The notes under the pieces were generated by a model. The model was not told where the DNA came from. It saw only the letters and a list, made by a program, of their open reading frames with translations, and ran no database searches. The position numbers were made by a program, and so were the translations under genes. A stretch of DNA of 64,000 nt. It comes from Sinohyriopsis cumingii (taxonomy: Eukaryota; Mollusca; Bivalvia; Unionida; Unionidae). This document shows positions 1 through 14,300 of this stretch, piece after piece. The stretch covers positions 28,845,077 through 28,909,076 of the forward strand of contig CM068842.1 in NCBI GenBank assembly GCA_028554795.2, read 5' to 3'. Positions within the stretch are counted from its first letter, which is position 1. Each line of letters starts with the position of its first letter.

Positions 1-279
1 TTTTCAAACTGATTTTTATTTATTAAATTAAAACATTATAATTCTGATGTCTCATTTTTCTAAGCAAATTGTTATTTCATGCATACAAACAAATAAGTAT
101 ATGTGATAGAATACAGTCATTGTCTTGTAAAAACTGGAAGAGCATGGTTGACTGGAAAATTACCAACAGGTCTCAATGACCTAGACTAGTTGAGGCATGC
201 AGTCTTCAAATAAACCTACTGTAAAAACCATTACATTATTATTAGACTTGTGATGACATTTATGTTCAGAACCCAGAAC

Positions 280-780
280 TTACAGGCTTCTTTCTTTCTC
301 TGAGTGCAGCCTATCCACAAAGTTTAATCTAAATGCTTACTCCAGCACAAAAGTTATTGTGCAAAATTAATTTTCCTCAGAATCACAATGACCTTTCACC
401 TTACAGCCCCAAATCAATAGGCCTCTTCATATCAAAAGTGCAAGACCTCTGGTGAAGATACCTGGTTGAGAAATGAAGTTTATGTACTGTAAACATGTTT
501 CCATTTTTTAGTTACCAACCTTGCCCTTTGACCTTTTGATTTAAGAAAATCAAAGAGTGTACTTTATACTCAACAAAGTTTCATCCAGGACTGTGGTGTA
601 GAACCAAAGTTATTGTGTGAAAATAATATTTCTGCACTCACAGTGACCATGACCTTTGACCTTTTGACTCCAAGATGATAGGCTTCCTCCCTATCCAAAG
701 TGTAAGCCATCCACATAGTTTGGCCCAAGTCTGTGATGAAGAAAATTTTACTGAGTGGAAGCCCTTTGCCTAAAGTAGAA
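280..780. repeat. Diverged interspersed repeat of the 'gtgacctttgacctttt' type
   Basis: Two to three degenerate copies of a roughly 240-base unit recur (compare 385-500 and 625-740: 'ATGACCTTT.ACCTT...CC...AAT.ATAGGC'). This motif is common in marine invertebrate DNA from memory. No coding content supported. Confidence 0.45.
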
Positions 781-2295
781 GCCATTCAGAATGTCTAGCA
801 GTTATTGTACAGAAATGAAAAACAAAGCAGCAAAGGCAAGGATGGACAACAACATCAACCAATGTGTTTTGAGTCACTATTTTGAGTTAACAATGAGAAT
901 TGGTTTCAAACCACAAGCGGAGAACTTATGCAAAGCAGCTGATGCCTACAGCAAATGACAAAAGAACTTGATCATCCTCTGTGCCTTTTTTATGCTTAAA
1001 CTTACTTGGCCCTATAGCAAATTATCATAATGTGCTCCCCCACAGCAGTCTTTAAAGGACTTAACACATCACTGTAGTTATTGTCAGCCAATTAAATAAT
1101 ATAATATGTGTGTTAGGACTCTGTGGTCTTTAACTGTGTAACAGAAAAGAGCAAAAAGCAACAAGTATTGTAAAATTTAAAAAAAATGTATTTCATATTA
1201 ACACAAAGTGAAAATTTAGAAAGGACTAACAGCATTGTGATTTAAAACCCAAATAGTTCTAAAAGTTCTATCACAAGTCCAAATGTATAGAGTTCCAAAT
1301 GAATATAAGTGGTGTTCCAAATAAATTCCAATACTGAATGTGCTGATGTGCCTGTAGTCTTGAATGTGCTAATGCACCAATGCCTGTAATGTGGCAAAGT
1401 GTTAATAGTCTTGATGTAACACAAGAACACAATAAAAAAGGCCATTGAATGAATTCACAAAGATTTCAAAATGATTTAGTCAAAAATGTGTTAATAAGCA
1501 CTTTGTACTTCCAGTGAATAATTTAAATAAATAAATTCACCCAATTAAAAAACTGAACACAACAATAAGACTGATTCCACTTCAGATTTTAAGGTAGGAA
1601 TGAGTAATTTTGAAGTAAACAACATTAATATAAAAAGCCAAGACACAACAAAAGAGCCAGAATGTAGGTCAGTTTCCTTTCTAAAACATTGTTAACAGGA
1701 TCAGTAATCTCTAAATGAAAGACTAAAGTCCTGCACTCAAAACTAACATGTTCACTTCCAACAATAATGATCTGAATAATCATTGAGAAATATGAGCTAT
1801 GTATTACATTGTCTACAAAAATAAATGTCACTAGTCAGGTAGACCATTGACTTGATTTTGGACTAGGGTCAAATACAAAATGCAGAAATATATAACATGT
1901 GAAATTATCATTGTTAATATATGACCACCTGTTTCTCTTATTTGCCACAATGATAATTAGCAGTATAAACTGCCCCAAGGATAGTTTTACATGAGCTATA
2001 AGCTGGACAGTTCACCGTTTATACATGCTACATGTTACAGGCACATAATGAGGTGGTGTTGTTTTATTTTTTTTTCTCGAGGATTAGTGAAAATCTTGCT
2101 TTTTGAAGCACAACCATGTTGAGGGGTTTGGGAATAAAAAAACTGTTTTCAGCATCATACATCCTCACATGGCAGGTATGAGGAAGCTCAGAGCTACCAA
2201 GGGAAAAATGTACACAAGGTAAATATACACATATTTACTTTGTTAGGAGTCACAAAGTCAGTATAATATCCCATTAATGAAACATCATTGCTTAC
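781..2295. other. RUSF1 intron or downstream DNA, no gene seen
   Basis: AT-rich sequence with no exon I can support. It contains an LTR-like segment at about 1,105-1,560, listed separately. Confidence 0.5.
1105..1560. repeat. Segment related to 5.92-6.45 kb, possible solo LTR
   Basis: Shares an ordered series of words with 5,925-6,400: GAAAAGAG..., CAACAAG..TTGTAAA.TTTAA, CACAAAGTGAAAA, then phrases about 'aagtgctgatgtg' and 'cactttgtacttccag'. The two copies are clearly diverged. The second lies where the 3' LTR of the adjacent minus-strand gypsy element should be. Confidence 0.4.
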
Positions 2296-2366
2296 CATAC
2301 TTTTCCTGTTACCAGTGGTATCAAAAACAGGTTACATAAGAGAGCAGCCAAGTTTACTACTGTCTC
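2296..2366 (-). CDS. RUSF1: RUSF1 exon 8, last exon in window
   Basis: Encodes ETVVNLAALLCNLFLIPLVT then GKV plus two bases, a hydrophobic probable membrane segment matching ETLVNLAGLLVSLLMLPLVSG of vertebrates. Acceptor TTTTTCTGTAG, donor GTAAGC. No further exon was recognised in 1-2,295. Confidence 0.93.
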
Positions 2367-5300
2367 CTACAGAAAAATAAATTTTTATATAAATTAATTA
2401 AATCATTCCAAAAGATTTTCCAAAATTGTGTTTCACTGTTATAGTTCAGGATCTCTCCAAAACCTTAAGCAATACACAAATTAAGAATGTCTGCACATAC
2501 ATCTAGTCCACCACCATCACCCCTTCCAAAGCAGGTTGGCTGCCATTGCATGTCTGTTGGAAAAGAACATACCTGTCGATATTTGACATTAGTTTTACAA
2601 AAAATTACATAAATTAGAGGTAATTAAAAAAATACTGATAGGATAACTGTAAAACCATTTGGTCATTGTGCTGGTTGTGCATCATGCTTCACATTTTCAC
2701 ATTTTCTGTGACTATATCATACAGCAACTGTACTTGTATCATTAAGCAACAAGACAGTAGATAATATTACAAATAAAGATGTCAGAGTCAAGATCATTTA
2801 AACCTAAAACTTCAAGTAAGAAAAGAACTAGTAGACTGAAGATGATTATCACTATACCTGGCTACCATCTTTAGCTGAGACATCAGCCATGTTGTTTCTT
2901 CTAGCCTGATGCTGTGTCAGAGCTGCCCTGGTGGCACCACCTGCAACCCCTACAATGGACTGGAGACAAAAAACACAGCAGTCTTAAACAATAATAAATA
3001 TGTAAGAAGACAACAAAGTTTGCATGCATATAGTTATACACACAGATGAGGGTTATGTTTGCTACTGGTAACGGTCAGTACTGACAGATGCTGAGGACAA
3101 GCCAGGTGCTAGACATGGGTGGCAAAGAAATGAGAGAATGGTAGCCATGGCTGACCCCAATTTTTCATAACAATGTAAATGTTTACATTGATAACTGACC
3201 CCAATTATTTTACCAAATTCCCTTTGCCAGTGAAGAAGCTGCCTACCTGAATAAAAATTCTTCAAGCTTGGATGTAGGTCACAGTGGTCTTTCTTAGATA
3301 TTATCATGCTAGATTCCTCAGGATACATACATACCATATATTTGCAAGATCATCCAAGCAACAGTGTCCAAAAACTAACTTAACAAAAAAGATTTTTATA
3401 AGGACTGTATCTACAGCTTGAAAACACAGACACAGTTATATACTTTTAGTACAGTGATATAGTACTGCGTAAGATACAACTTACATCAAACATCACCAAC
3501 CTTAGGGCAACAGAAACCAAAATAAGGATTATATTTTCTTAAAGTGTCATCCTTCCATTTAATTCATATGATCTATTTCTCTGCATGTCTAATACTTGTG
3601 ATGTAAGGAGTCTGGCTAAATACAGGCTCAGAAATTGATGTATAACATGTTATGATATTAAAAAAAAAGATTGGGAATAAAATGAAATATTTAGTCAACC
3701 AAAATCAAATAACTGCAGACTTTTAAACATAAATTTTCAATATAAGATTTTGATAATGTGTTATTACCATTGTTACATTGCTGCAAAATCTTAAATGTTT
3801 GTACATGTAGTGATAAGGAAGAGATAGGGCTTCATAGTGCAATTTGTTAATTTGGATTCACACAAACTTAACAACTGATTCTTTTATTTACACACATGCA
3901 TCATTAAAGTTAGTGTTACCCCTCTGGAGGGGGACACACAGCATCCTGGTAAGGAGATTACACAAAATTTCAACTGTTACCACGCAAGTATCTGCACTGA
4001 GACCAATGGGCTGAAGTGTTCTGGACTTTTGCATGCCCTAAAATCTGTGTTCAGGGTCTTCATGGGTGCTGACTCTTGTTTCAGCCTCTTCTGAAACACC
4101 ACTCCCCAATGACCAGCATCAAAGCAAAAGGTGGTCATGTGATTGAAACTGTGCCCACTGTTAGATTGTCTGCAGGCAGTGGGGATGGTAAGTCAGGAGG
4201 TATGGAGTGGAGAAACTGGGTTTCTTACCTCCCATGTAAATGTGCATACTAGGCTCTCTGGTTGTTGTCTCCTGTCATAAACAGTGCTTAAAATATCCTA
4301 AAGCCTGATGTTTGTGGTCCCTCTCCTTTTAGATCAGACCCCTCCTGTATTTTAGGTGAAGTTCTCATTGAGCTTGTCAAAACAAATCCAATTATTCCTG
4401 AGAAAACTTTGATCACATTGATGAAATGTGGACATTTGTATTCAAATTGTTGAAAGACTAATAAATTATTAAGATATATCCCTATGTATGCAACTTACCC
4501 TTATGTCTACTTATCATAATTCTATTGAAAACTGTAAACTTTGTATAGAAAGTGAAGCATGATACCTATAATTGGTGCTAACCTGACTTTAACATATATG
4601 CAATTCTACCAGCCGCAGGAAAAAATACCACTTTTAAAGCCATTGAATACACATACCATTTTAAAGTTCAAATCAACCACTTTTGAAAATTACAAGATGT
4701 TTTTAAAAAGAGTACAGAAAAAATGTAATTTTTATGTGTTCTATCCATGCATTACAGAAACCAGCCAGAACCAAAATACTAACAACTGAACATGTTCCAG
4801 CAGTCATTGCAACCAGTGCAATGATGTGTGGCTGAGTAATGGGATTAAGACTCACATGTCTACATAAGCTGATAATAGATTACCTTATTACAGTGGGTCA
4901 AATTTTGGATTTGTTTGAGTATTATAAGTACTAAAAGGATCAGATGTAGTCCATGAAGTCCATGAAGTCCATGAAGTCCATGATGGCCTTTGAGTCTTTG
5001 CCTAAAAATCAGCCACCATTTGGTGAAGGCGAGATACAAATTAAGGACAGACAAAATATGATTAGGAAGAAACACTCAAGTCTTCTGATTTTATTGTCTT
5101 GTTTGATTGCTATTTTATTCCTTAAGATGTTTCCATTGCTCATGCTTACACAAGTGTAATGCAACACTGGTTAAACATATTAAGTGGCACTTATGAGCAA
5201 CATCAAAAATGTAAAGAGAAATCACAAAAAGACAAACTTCAGATGCTAATGAACATCAACATTGCTGATCTGTTAAGGATACGTAGATCTAAATGTATTG

Positions 5301-8300
5301 AAAAATGGGAACCAGTCTGGAAATGTGTGAACATAAGATAGGGTATATATGGGTTTGGCTGACTAGGATTGGTTCATACAAGTTATTTTTTAGGAAAAGG
5401 AATCTTTTGAGAGCCTATCCTAGTTGTAATTTAAAAAATATAGAGACATTGTTTTATTTACAGAATTTCAGTCCTTTAACACCCCTGAGATTGGAACAAT
5501 CATTACTGAAATTAGCACCTCACTCTTTGATGTGGAATCGAAAGCACGTTTCAAACACATGTAGGCCCAGAAAATACCATGGTTCATATCCTTTTCTCTA
5601 CAAAGAAGCTGACATCCAGGTTTCATCTATACTGATAAATAAAGGTTTGATCATGAGCACTCAGAAATTTAAAGCTATTGAATTTTTAATATGGTGTATG
5701 CAAAGGTTTACTATGGGAACTAAATTAGTACCATGAGTCATATAGACAGCTACAGCAAAACAGTGACTCCACATATGCAAGTACAATTAACTTTACTATA
5801 AATGCAATCATATGGTTCTATTTGTTGATAACAAGCAAAATGAATATATTTTGTAAATCACATAGTGACCTTTATCAGAATATTAAATGCATATTCAGAT
5901 ATATCAACTGTTGCCAAGAAGGGGGAGGGTACAGTGTGTAGTCTTATGAGTCTATGCTCTTAAAGTAAATAAAAGAAAAGAGTGAGGACAACAAGCTTTG
6001 TAAAGTTTAACAACTAACTTATTTCCCTAGAATACAAAGTGAAAAATAAGAAAAAATAACTTTCAGTACTGTGAATAAAATCCAAAAATAATCCAAGAAT
6101 TAAAGACACAAGTCCTAGTAATAAAAAGTCCTGAATAAAACTCAGTTCAGTCCCAAAGAGATCCAAAATTGAAGGCAATGACGTCTGTTATGGCTTGCAA
6201 AGTGCTGATGTGTCAACAGTCTCTTGTTGAATCAAAGAAATATTATTCCAAGTTAGAATTCAGTATAAATTCCAATGAATGTCTTTATCCAATAATTTTG
6301 TCAGAACACTTTTGTATTTCCAGAGAAAATAATCACTTGAATTAAATAATTTGGAGAAAATGTAATTCAGCCCAAACTGGTCATAACACAATACAACTTA
6401 ACATGCTAGATGTTAAAGAAAGGGGGAATCTCCAAAACCATAACCCTGATCAACATATTTAGTCCTTCTTGTTTACCTGAATAATAACCTCATACAGATA
6501 GAGAATAATGTAACTATTATTATATGTTTAAATATATGAAATAATTTTAAAAGAGTCAATCAGGTCAAGCAGAAATGAACTCAATTTTGGAAAAGATCAA
6601 GCCTAGCATACAATATTACATTACAATAACATGTAATGGAATAAAAAAAATTAAAACTAACAAACAAGCAATTAAATTAAATATACATAACACTTCCCTC
6701 ATAAAGAAAAAGAAAGATTTACACAATAAATCTTTCTTTTTACAATTAGTCAAATATGCATGTAGTAAAAAAAAAGATGAAATCTTATGAATGACACAAA
6801 GTATACATGAAACAATATATTTCCATAAATGTGAAAGTGCATCTGCTATTAAACTGTCTTTTCCCTTGATGTGCCTGATGTCAATATTATATTCATGCAA
6901 TAACAAACTCTATCTTAATAATCTCTGATTTTTGTTTTTCATCTTGCTGATGAAAGTAAGGGGGTTGTGATCACTAAACACCATAATCGAAGAAGGAGCT
7001 GAACTAATGTAAAATTCAAAGTGTTGTAATGACAATATCAAAGCCAAACATTCCTTCATGACTGTGGAATAATGTCTTTGGTGCTTATTTAATTTCTTAG
7101 AAAAACAGCACACTGGATGATCAACACCAATTTTATCTTCTTGAATCAATACTGCTCCCACCCCAACATCACTTGCATCAACAGACAGTTTAAATGATTG
7201 GCTGAATTTTGGAGCTGTAAGGACTGGTGCACTCTTAAGTACGGCCTTTAACTTATCAAAAGCCTCCTGACATTTTTCAGACCAATGAAACTTGGTTTTC
7301 ATGCTTAATACAGTTTTCAAGGGTTCAGCAATTATGGAAAAATTGGAGAGAAAAAATTCCGACAGGATCCAGCCATACCCCAAAATCACATCAGCTGCAT
7401 TTTACTGATAGACACAGGGATTTTGAGATCCGCCTTGACCTTAGCATCTATAGGTTTAACTTGTCCACGCCCCATGATATATCCTAGAAATGTTATGCAA
7501 GGACAGCAAAACTCACTTTTGGATAAATTGTCATAATTGCATCTGTGAGTCTGTCAAAGAATTTATGAATTTTCGCTAAATGATCTTTCCAGGTGTCATT
7601 GTAGGTGACATCATCGATGCAAGCATCACAATTATCTAGATCAGATGTAATCATGTTCATTAAAAATTGAAAAGTATTTGGCAAACCTTTTATCCCAAAT
7701 GGCATCACTTTATATTGATAAAGTCCATCTGAGTCAAGAATGCCGAAATTTTCTTTGCCCTCTTTGTCAGCTGAATTTGCCAAAATCCTTTTAGAAGGTC
7801 AAATTTGGTGACATACCTTGCATTTTCAATTTTATCAATGCAGTCATCAATTCTTGGCAATGGAAATGATTCTGTTTTAGTCACACTGTTCACCTTTCTA
7901 TAATAAGTGCACATAGGAAAGTATTATCTTGTTTCGAAACAAATATACATGGTGAACTCCAGTTACTTTTACTTGGCTCTATGAAATCATTCTCTAGCAA
8001 ATAATTAATTCCTTTCTTCAAGCATTCCTGTTTGAGAGGGTTCATCCTGTATGGGTGTTGTTTCACAGGTGTGGAATTTACTATTTCAAACTCATGGTAG
8101 ATTTTGTTTGTTCTTGTAGGAACATCTAGAAATAAGTGCTCATATTCAAGTAATAACTGTATAAGTTCATTCCTTTCTTGTTGTTCAAATGTTAAAGTTT
8201 CTGGTCCAAATTATTCATAATTTCTGAATTCCACAGATTTGTTACTCCAAAATCAATAGAGACTGCTCGCATTCCTTCACTTAAATGCTCACTAAGTGGG

Positions 8301-11300
8301 ACAGGTACAACTAAATTAACCTGGCTATCTCTCTCAATATACTGGTACTGCTTTAATTTATTTACATCCCAGGAGTACTATTATTATAATTTCACTCATT
8401 CATTTTCTTCTGAACTTGTAAGGGCTGTAATACCTAATCTGAAAAGTTTGAAGAATGAGCAAGAGAGACAGAACTCTTTCACCAGACCCAAAAGTTCTCT
8501 CCACTGTAGTTCTGTCAAACCGTAATTTCACTTTTGACTTGAATTGCTGAATGCCTGATTCAAGCATAATTGGCTGGAAAATTCCAGACATAAAATTTGA
8601 CCCTTTATCAGATTAGACAGATTTTGGAAGGCCAAATAGAGTTTTTAAAAAAACTTTATCAAAGTTTTTACTACTCTATTAGTTTTAATATTCCTCAAAG
8701 GAATTGCCTCTGGGAATCTTGTTGACACACACATTATGGTCAACAAGTATTGGTTACCTGACTTGCTCTTAGGTAAGGGACCAACACAATCTACCATTAT
8801 TCTGCTAAATGGTTCTTCAAATGCAGCAACAAGTTTCAGATGAGCTTTAGGTATCTTCTGATTGGGTTCCCCTACCATTTGACATCATGACAAGATCTGC
8901 AGCATTTACAACTTCACTTTTAGTTTCTGGCCAATAGAAGTGATTCAAGATCTTGTGATAAGTCTTATTAATCCCTAAATGACCAGCCAAAGGAGTTTCA
9001 TTAGCCAGAATAAGAATTTCCTGTCTGTACAATTTTGGAACTACAATCTGATAGTTCACTGACCACTTGTCACCAGCAATTACCTCGGGTGGTCTCCATT
9101 TTCTCATTAGAATCCCATCTTTAATAAAAATACCAACAGGTACTTCTGTGGTTTCATTTTCACTAATGGCCCTTTGAAACAAACAGAATATCTCAGGATC
9201 TTTTTCCTGTTTGACAACAAGTGATTGTCATTTGTCACCCTGATTAGAATAAAGAGAATAAATAGTTAAAAGATGATCACTGTGGTCAATACCTTTTGAT
9301 TGAGCCAAACAAGGAGTGAAAGTGACCTCAACAAAAGCCTGAACAATACATGTGTCAGCTAAAGGAATACTTTTGTGATCAACATCATTCTCAAGAACTT
9401 TCTTTGCCATAGCTCTAGTGACCGCACAAGCTGGGTATAAATCAGGGAATTCTTTTTCAATAGGACCAATTTTCTGATCTAAACAAGGCTTGTCATTTAC
9501 AATTGGATTAACCACACCTTATCTCCAGCTAGGTCATTGCCTAGTAATAAATGAACACCCTCAATGGGTAAAGAAAACACTGTTTTGACTGTCACAAATC
9601 TTCAGATTAACAAGGCCACACTCTACTCCCTGAATAAGAACACTCTCATTAGAAGAAGACTTCTTAGAAAAAGGTAAACTACCTGATAATAAAGACTCTG
9701 AGAAGATCCTGTGTCCTTTAAAATTTTAATAGGGATAGGACTGGCCGAATCACTCATGAGTGATCTAGAACCCTTCAACATGAATGGTTCACACTTCTCC
9801 ATAATAAAATCAGATTGGGGTTTATTAGACCCTACAAATGTATTGCTTTCAATACATGACCATGATCTTCAACCCTTAGAAATAAGAGCATTTGGAATAG
9901 GCCTGTCTTGATTATGTTGCTTATTTTTCAATTTGTAACAATCAGACAAAAATGTGTCCTTTCTTCTTGCAACAGGTACACATAGGAAGAACTAAGGATT
10001 TCTGATCAATCTTATCAGAAACATGATTTGTACAAGTTGTGCCAGATTGAAATTTGGAAGGGCTTGTATTAGGCTTGTAGAATCTGAGTCATGATTTGTT
10101 ATTTTTTTCAAAGTCACAAGCCCTGGGACTGTGCCAGGGCTTGTTGAATTTGAGTCAGGGCTTGTGATTTATATTTCAAATCATCTGGGTCTGTGTATGG
10201 GCTTGTGAATTTTGTAAAGTTGTCAGTCCTGGGCCTGTGAAGGGAAAAAGAAATCTTTGAGCACTGATAATTTTGGGATCTGAACAACACTTGGAACATA
10301 AAAGATCCTGTTTTCTTAGCTCACCTATCATCATGTTGAGGCAGGGATGGTTGGGGTTTGAAACACAGATGTGGTGGGTGCCTGCCTCTGATCTTCTTCA
10401 GTTTTGCCTCCAAAAAGTTAATGTGGAGTACAAACACACATCACATCAGGTCAAGAATGGCAGAGGCACTCAACACACTCACTACTGAACGGTGACCTGC
10501 CCTATTAATGACCTGAACAATTTGGGTTGTTGACTCCCATGTGTTTTTTGGCCAAGATTTTTGCCAGTAGGAAAATCACCAACAAAGCCAAATCCAGAAC
10601 TGCTGTTAATTTTGTGAGTTCAGTATGGTAGGTGTTAGAATGTCTTTTGTACCTGTACAATGCAAATGAAAAGAAAGCCTTAGTATTACCTGGGTCACAA
10701 ATGTGTCCTAACAGCCTATCATAAAACTCTTTGAAATTGGTTGACTGAGGAAGCAGCCAGAAGGATGAAGACTCTTCATCATCACAGATATCAACTGATG
10801 CTTTAACCTTATAGTTATGTGTGGTGGTAATGGGTGGTGGGCATTCCTAAGTGTGGCAACACCCAATATATCTCCTTGACAACAGCTCTTGAACCTCAAC
10901 TCTGTCCTATTCATGGCTAAATCAGATTAAGGCTGTTTCTCAGGATAACTTCACACTCACTGTGAAATCTCCTGTTCACTGTCTCCTTCAGGATAAACCA
11001 TTCCCTGTGGCAATGATCACATGATGCCATTGTCTCCATATAATTCATGGCCAATACCATGCAGTTAAGCAGTGAACTTAGAAAAAGCCAGCTCTGCTAG
11101 ACAATTTTGGCATACTGAGATGGATGGATGGTCAGCCTGGAGAATGGTCAAACTGGTTGCGGGCCATGTGGAAATCAGTCTTGCCAGCTTGGTTATGGTC
11201 ATGCTGTCAGCATGGCAGGATGGTTGGACTTTTCGCTAAAGACTCCATCATGATATGCATCTGGAACTGTCTGCCTGGCTATACAAACAGATCTTCACTA

Positions 11301-14300
11301 AGATCCCTATAATTATAAATAGAGGAAGCCAAATACATGGCTAAGAATGATGAACCCGCCACTAAGATCCCTGCAGTTGAGGCCATGCTTGGATGACTGG
11401 ATGACTGTGATGTCTGCGGATAATATCACACTGTATGCTGGATTCACTGGATCAGAAATACCCTGTGCACCCAGACTTACAGATCCAAAGGCCATGCTTG
11501 GATATGCTGGTGTTGGTGGTGTGGTTTATGCCCACTAGGTTGCCTAAAAATGGAGGGAGGGCACTCTCCCAATGTATCAGATTTATACTTGTATAAAAAA
11601 GTGAAGGAAAAAGCTGTTAAATTTTGGTCAGAATTAAGAAAATGCATCACCATCTCCTATAGCAATTGATGCAGGCGTTGTTTGAGGGCTGGCTTGTCTA
11701 ATTGTGATGGCAAAATAAATATATCTCACTCCCCCAAATCTGAGAAGGTGACAATGGTATTAGGCCGCATATGTTTGACTTTGGGGGGAGGATACCCCAG
11801 TAATGTCCACCACAAAGCTCTAATGGGATTCTGTAATCACGTATATACTTCAAACATCATCTCTGGCCATGCAGGATTTTCTCCTGTTCTCTCTGCCTTT
11901 GGTTGATTTTTGAAGCAGTGTAGACCAAAGTCCTCAGACAATAATGCACTACTGCAAGGGGAAGAAGTACATTTCGCACACATGACATGATCCATGTGTC
12001 TCTTGCCTGGTTTTAAACTTTCTGCATTTGCTGCACTTATTAGACATGTTTAACTGAAACAATAAATAATAGCATAAAATTGATAAATTAACACCTCCTT
12101 GTGTTAATAAATTGCAAAACAAAGCCTGTTATTAACAGAGTGAGCAAACAATAGATAGCATGTTCAATAGTGCGTTTGTACCAGGTTGCCTAAGAAAAAA
12201 ACAATGTCCAAGAAAATAACCCAAAAATTTGCAAAATATAAAAATATAGATATATCACCTGTTTAAGGATGAATATTAACACCAAATAAATCCTAATCCT
12301 GTGGATGGTTAGAATTCATTAAAAATTGAGGTTTGATTGAAGGGAGGTGACATGTACAATATTGCTATTCAGAAATGAAGCTTAAAAACTAGCAACAGCT
12401 AGTGGTTGCAAGGGGAGGTAATGGCAAAGAGTTAATACTCTTTGTCTATATAATATATAGACAGTAAATACAAATATTTGTATTTTACTATGGCTGCATT
12501 CAGGAGGTAAAAGGCTTATATTGTTAATGTTAATTTGATCTGGGAACATATTCAATGAAAAACTGCTTTTTGTCAGTAATAAGGGTAGTCTTTCAAGATA
12601 TGTTTTACTAACACTAAAAACTTTACTGCATACATTTTGAAAACATTGAAATAGATTAATTTTAACATCACAAATAGGATCTACATATATAATGATCAGT
12701 TGTAGTGGTAGGTTAATATCTTGCGACCATTAGAAATTAGAGAAAATAACAATAATAATAAAATAATGTTATTTTTTGAGAGTGAAACATTATAATTTGT
12801 GCTCATTTAATATCAAAACATAATAGACAAACACAACAGATTCATAATATTATCTAAGTCATTGTGACTCTAGCCATGAGTGTTCATAATATCAAAGGCT
12901 GGCCTGTTTGGATATCAAACCAATAAGCCTTGGATTACTAGTCCAATGCTGTACCAACTGAACTACTGGATATCAAACCCATGAGCCTTAGATTACCAAT
13001 CCAATGCTGTACTAACTGAACTACTGGATATCAAACCCATGAGTCTTACATTACCAGTCCAATGCTGTACCAACTGCACTACTGGATATCAAACCCATGA
13101 ACCTTAGATCACCAGTCCAATGATGTACCAACTGAACTACTGGATATCAAACCCATGAACCTTAGATTACCAGTCCAATACTGTACTAACTGAACTACTG
13201 GATATCAAACCCATGAGCCTTACATTACCAGTCCAATGCTGTACTAACTGAACTACTGGATATCAAACCCATGAACCCTTGATTAACAGTCCAATGCTGT
13301 ACCAATTGATGAGCTACTTGACATAAAACTCATGAAACTTAGATTACTAGTCCAATGCTTTACTAATTGAGCTACTAGATATCAAACCCATGAGCCTTAC
13401 ATTACCAGTCCAATGCTGTACCAATTGAACTACTGGATATCAAACCCATGAACCTTTGATTACAAGTCCAATGCTGTACCAATTGATGAGCTACTGGACA
13501 TAAAATCCATGAACCTTAGATTACCAGTCCAATGCTGTACCAATTGAACCACTGGATATCAAACCCATGAACCTTAGATTACCAGTCCAATGCTGTACTA
13601 ACTGAACCACTGGACATCAAACCCATGAGCCTTAGATCCCCATTAGCCTTAGATTACCAGTCCAATACTTTACCAGATGAGCTACTGTGACTCCCTGAAA
13701 TTCTGATCCATACATTCTGACCCCCTAAGATTGAAAGTTTTCAACCTTGAGTGACATCATACAAAGAAATTCCAAACATTTAATACAGATAATATGAAAT
13801 AGGCTTTTAAAATATTATATCAAACATTTAATAATGAAAATATGAAATGGGTTTCTGAAATATTATATCAATGATTAATAAACTTAATTTTTCATGGATG
13901 GCCTCTAAATGAAGTGGTTTCTTGATGTCAAACTATTTGCTATCATGGATATGCTCCCTCTCATATTTGTAAATTATAATAAAATTACATTGTACAATTA
14001 ATTCCATAGAGCGATGCCTCTCTTGATTTCCATACTAAGAAGCATGCAAAAAAAAGTAGGATTGAAGAAAATGAGTGCAATGTCTTGTCTCACATTACCT
14101 TTTTTCTAAGCAAGATAACTTGATGATAATTAAAATGAAATTTACTGTAAAAAATTTACCTTAAAGATGCCAGCTGTGCAAACCATGAAGGTGAAAAATG
14201 GTGGAAAGTTGGGAGCTAGTATCTCTATAAATATGGCTAAATCATTCAGAACATCAGCAAATAACCTGAAAGAGATAAGCAGCATTCAATATTTTACAGT

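Larger units (their letters stand above)
5920..10020 (-). mobile_element. Ty3/gypsy retrotransposon fossil with integrase before RT (Gmr1-like)
   Basis: Read on the minus strand the parts run: Gag zinc knuckle (about 9,930-9,990), aspartic protease with a DTGSSQS active site (about 9,540-9,720), integrase (about 8,400-9,180), reverse transcriptase (about 7,490-8,240), RNase H (about 6,820-7,390), then an LTR-like stretch (5,920-6,450). Integrase ahead of RT is the order of Ty1/copia, yet the RT, RNase H and integrase words are Ty3/gypsy. That combination defines the Gmr1 group described from deuterostomes. It is an old copy inside a RUSF1 intron, broken in about ten places; the 5' LTR was not found. 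Confidence 0.8.

Noticed and set aside
5305-5736. 143-codon open frame
   Set aside because: Not recognised, no splice or promoter logic, intron-like composition; treated as chance or as unrecognisable repeat debris.
6575-6790. Plus-strand frame MNSILEKIKPSIQYY
   Set aside because: Lies antisense to the gypsy RNase H end and is Lys/Ile-rich chance coding in AT-rich DNA.
12905-13690. Functional tRNA-Thr gene cluster
   Set aside because: Units lack the acceptor stem and overlap head to tail, so none can fold as a full tRNA.
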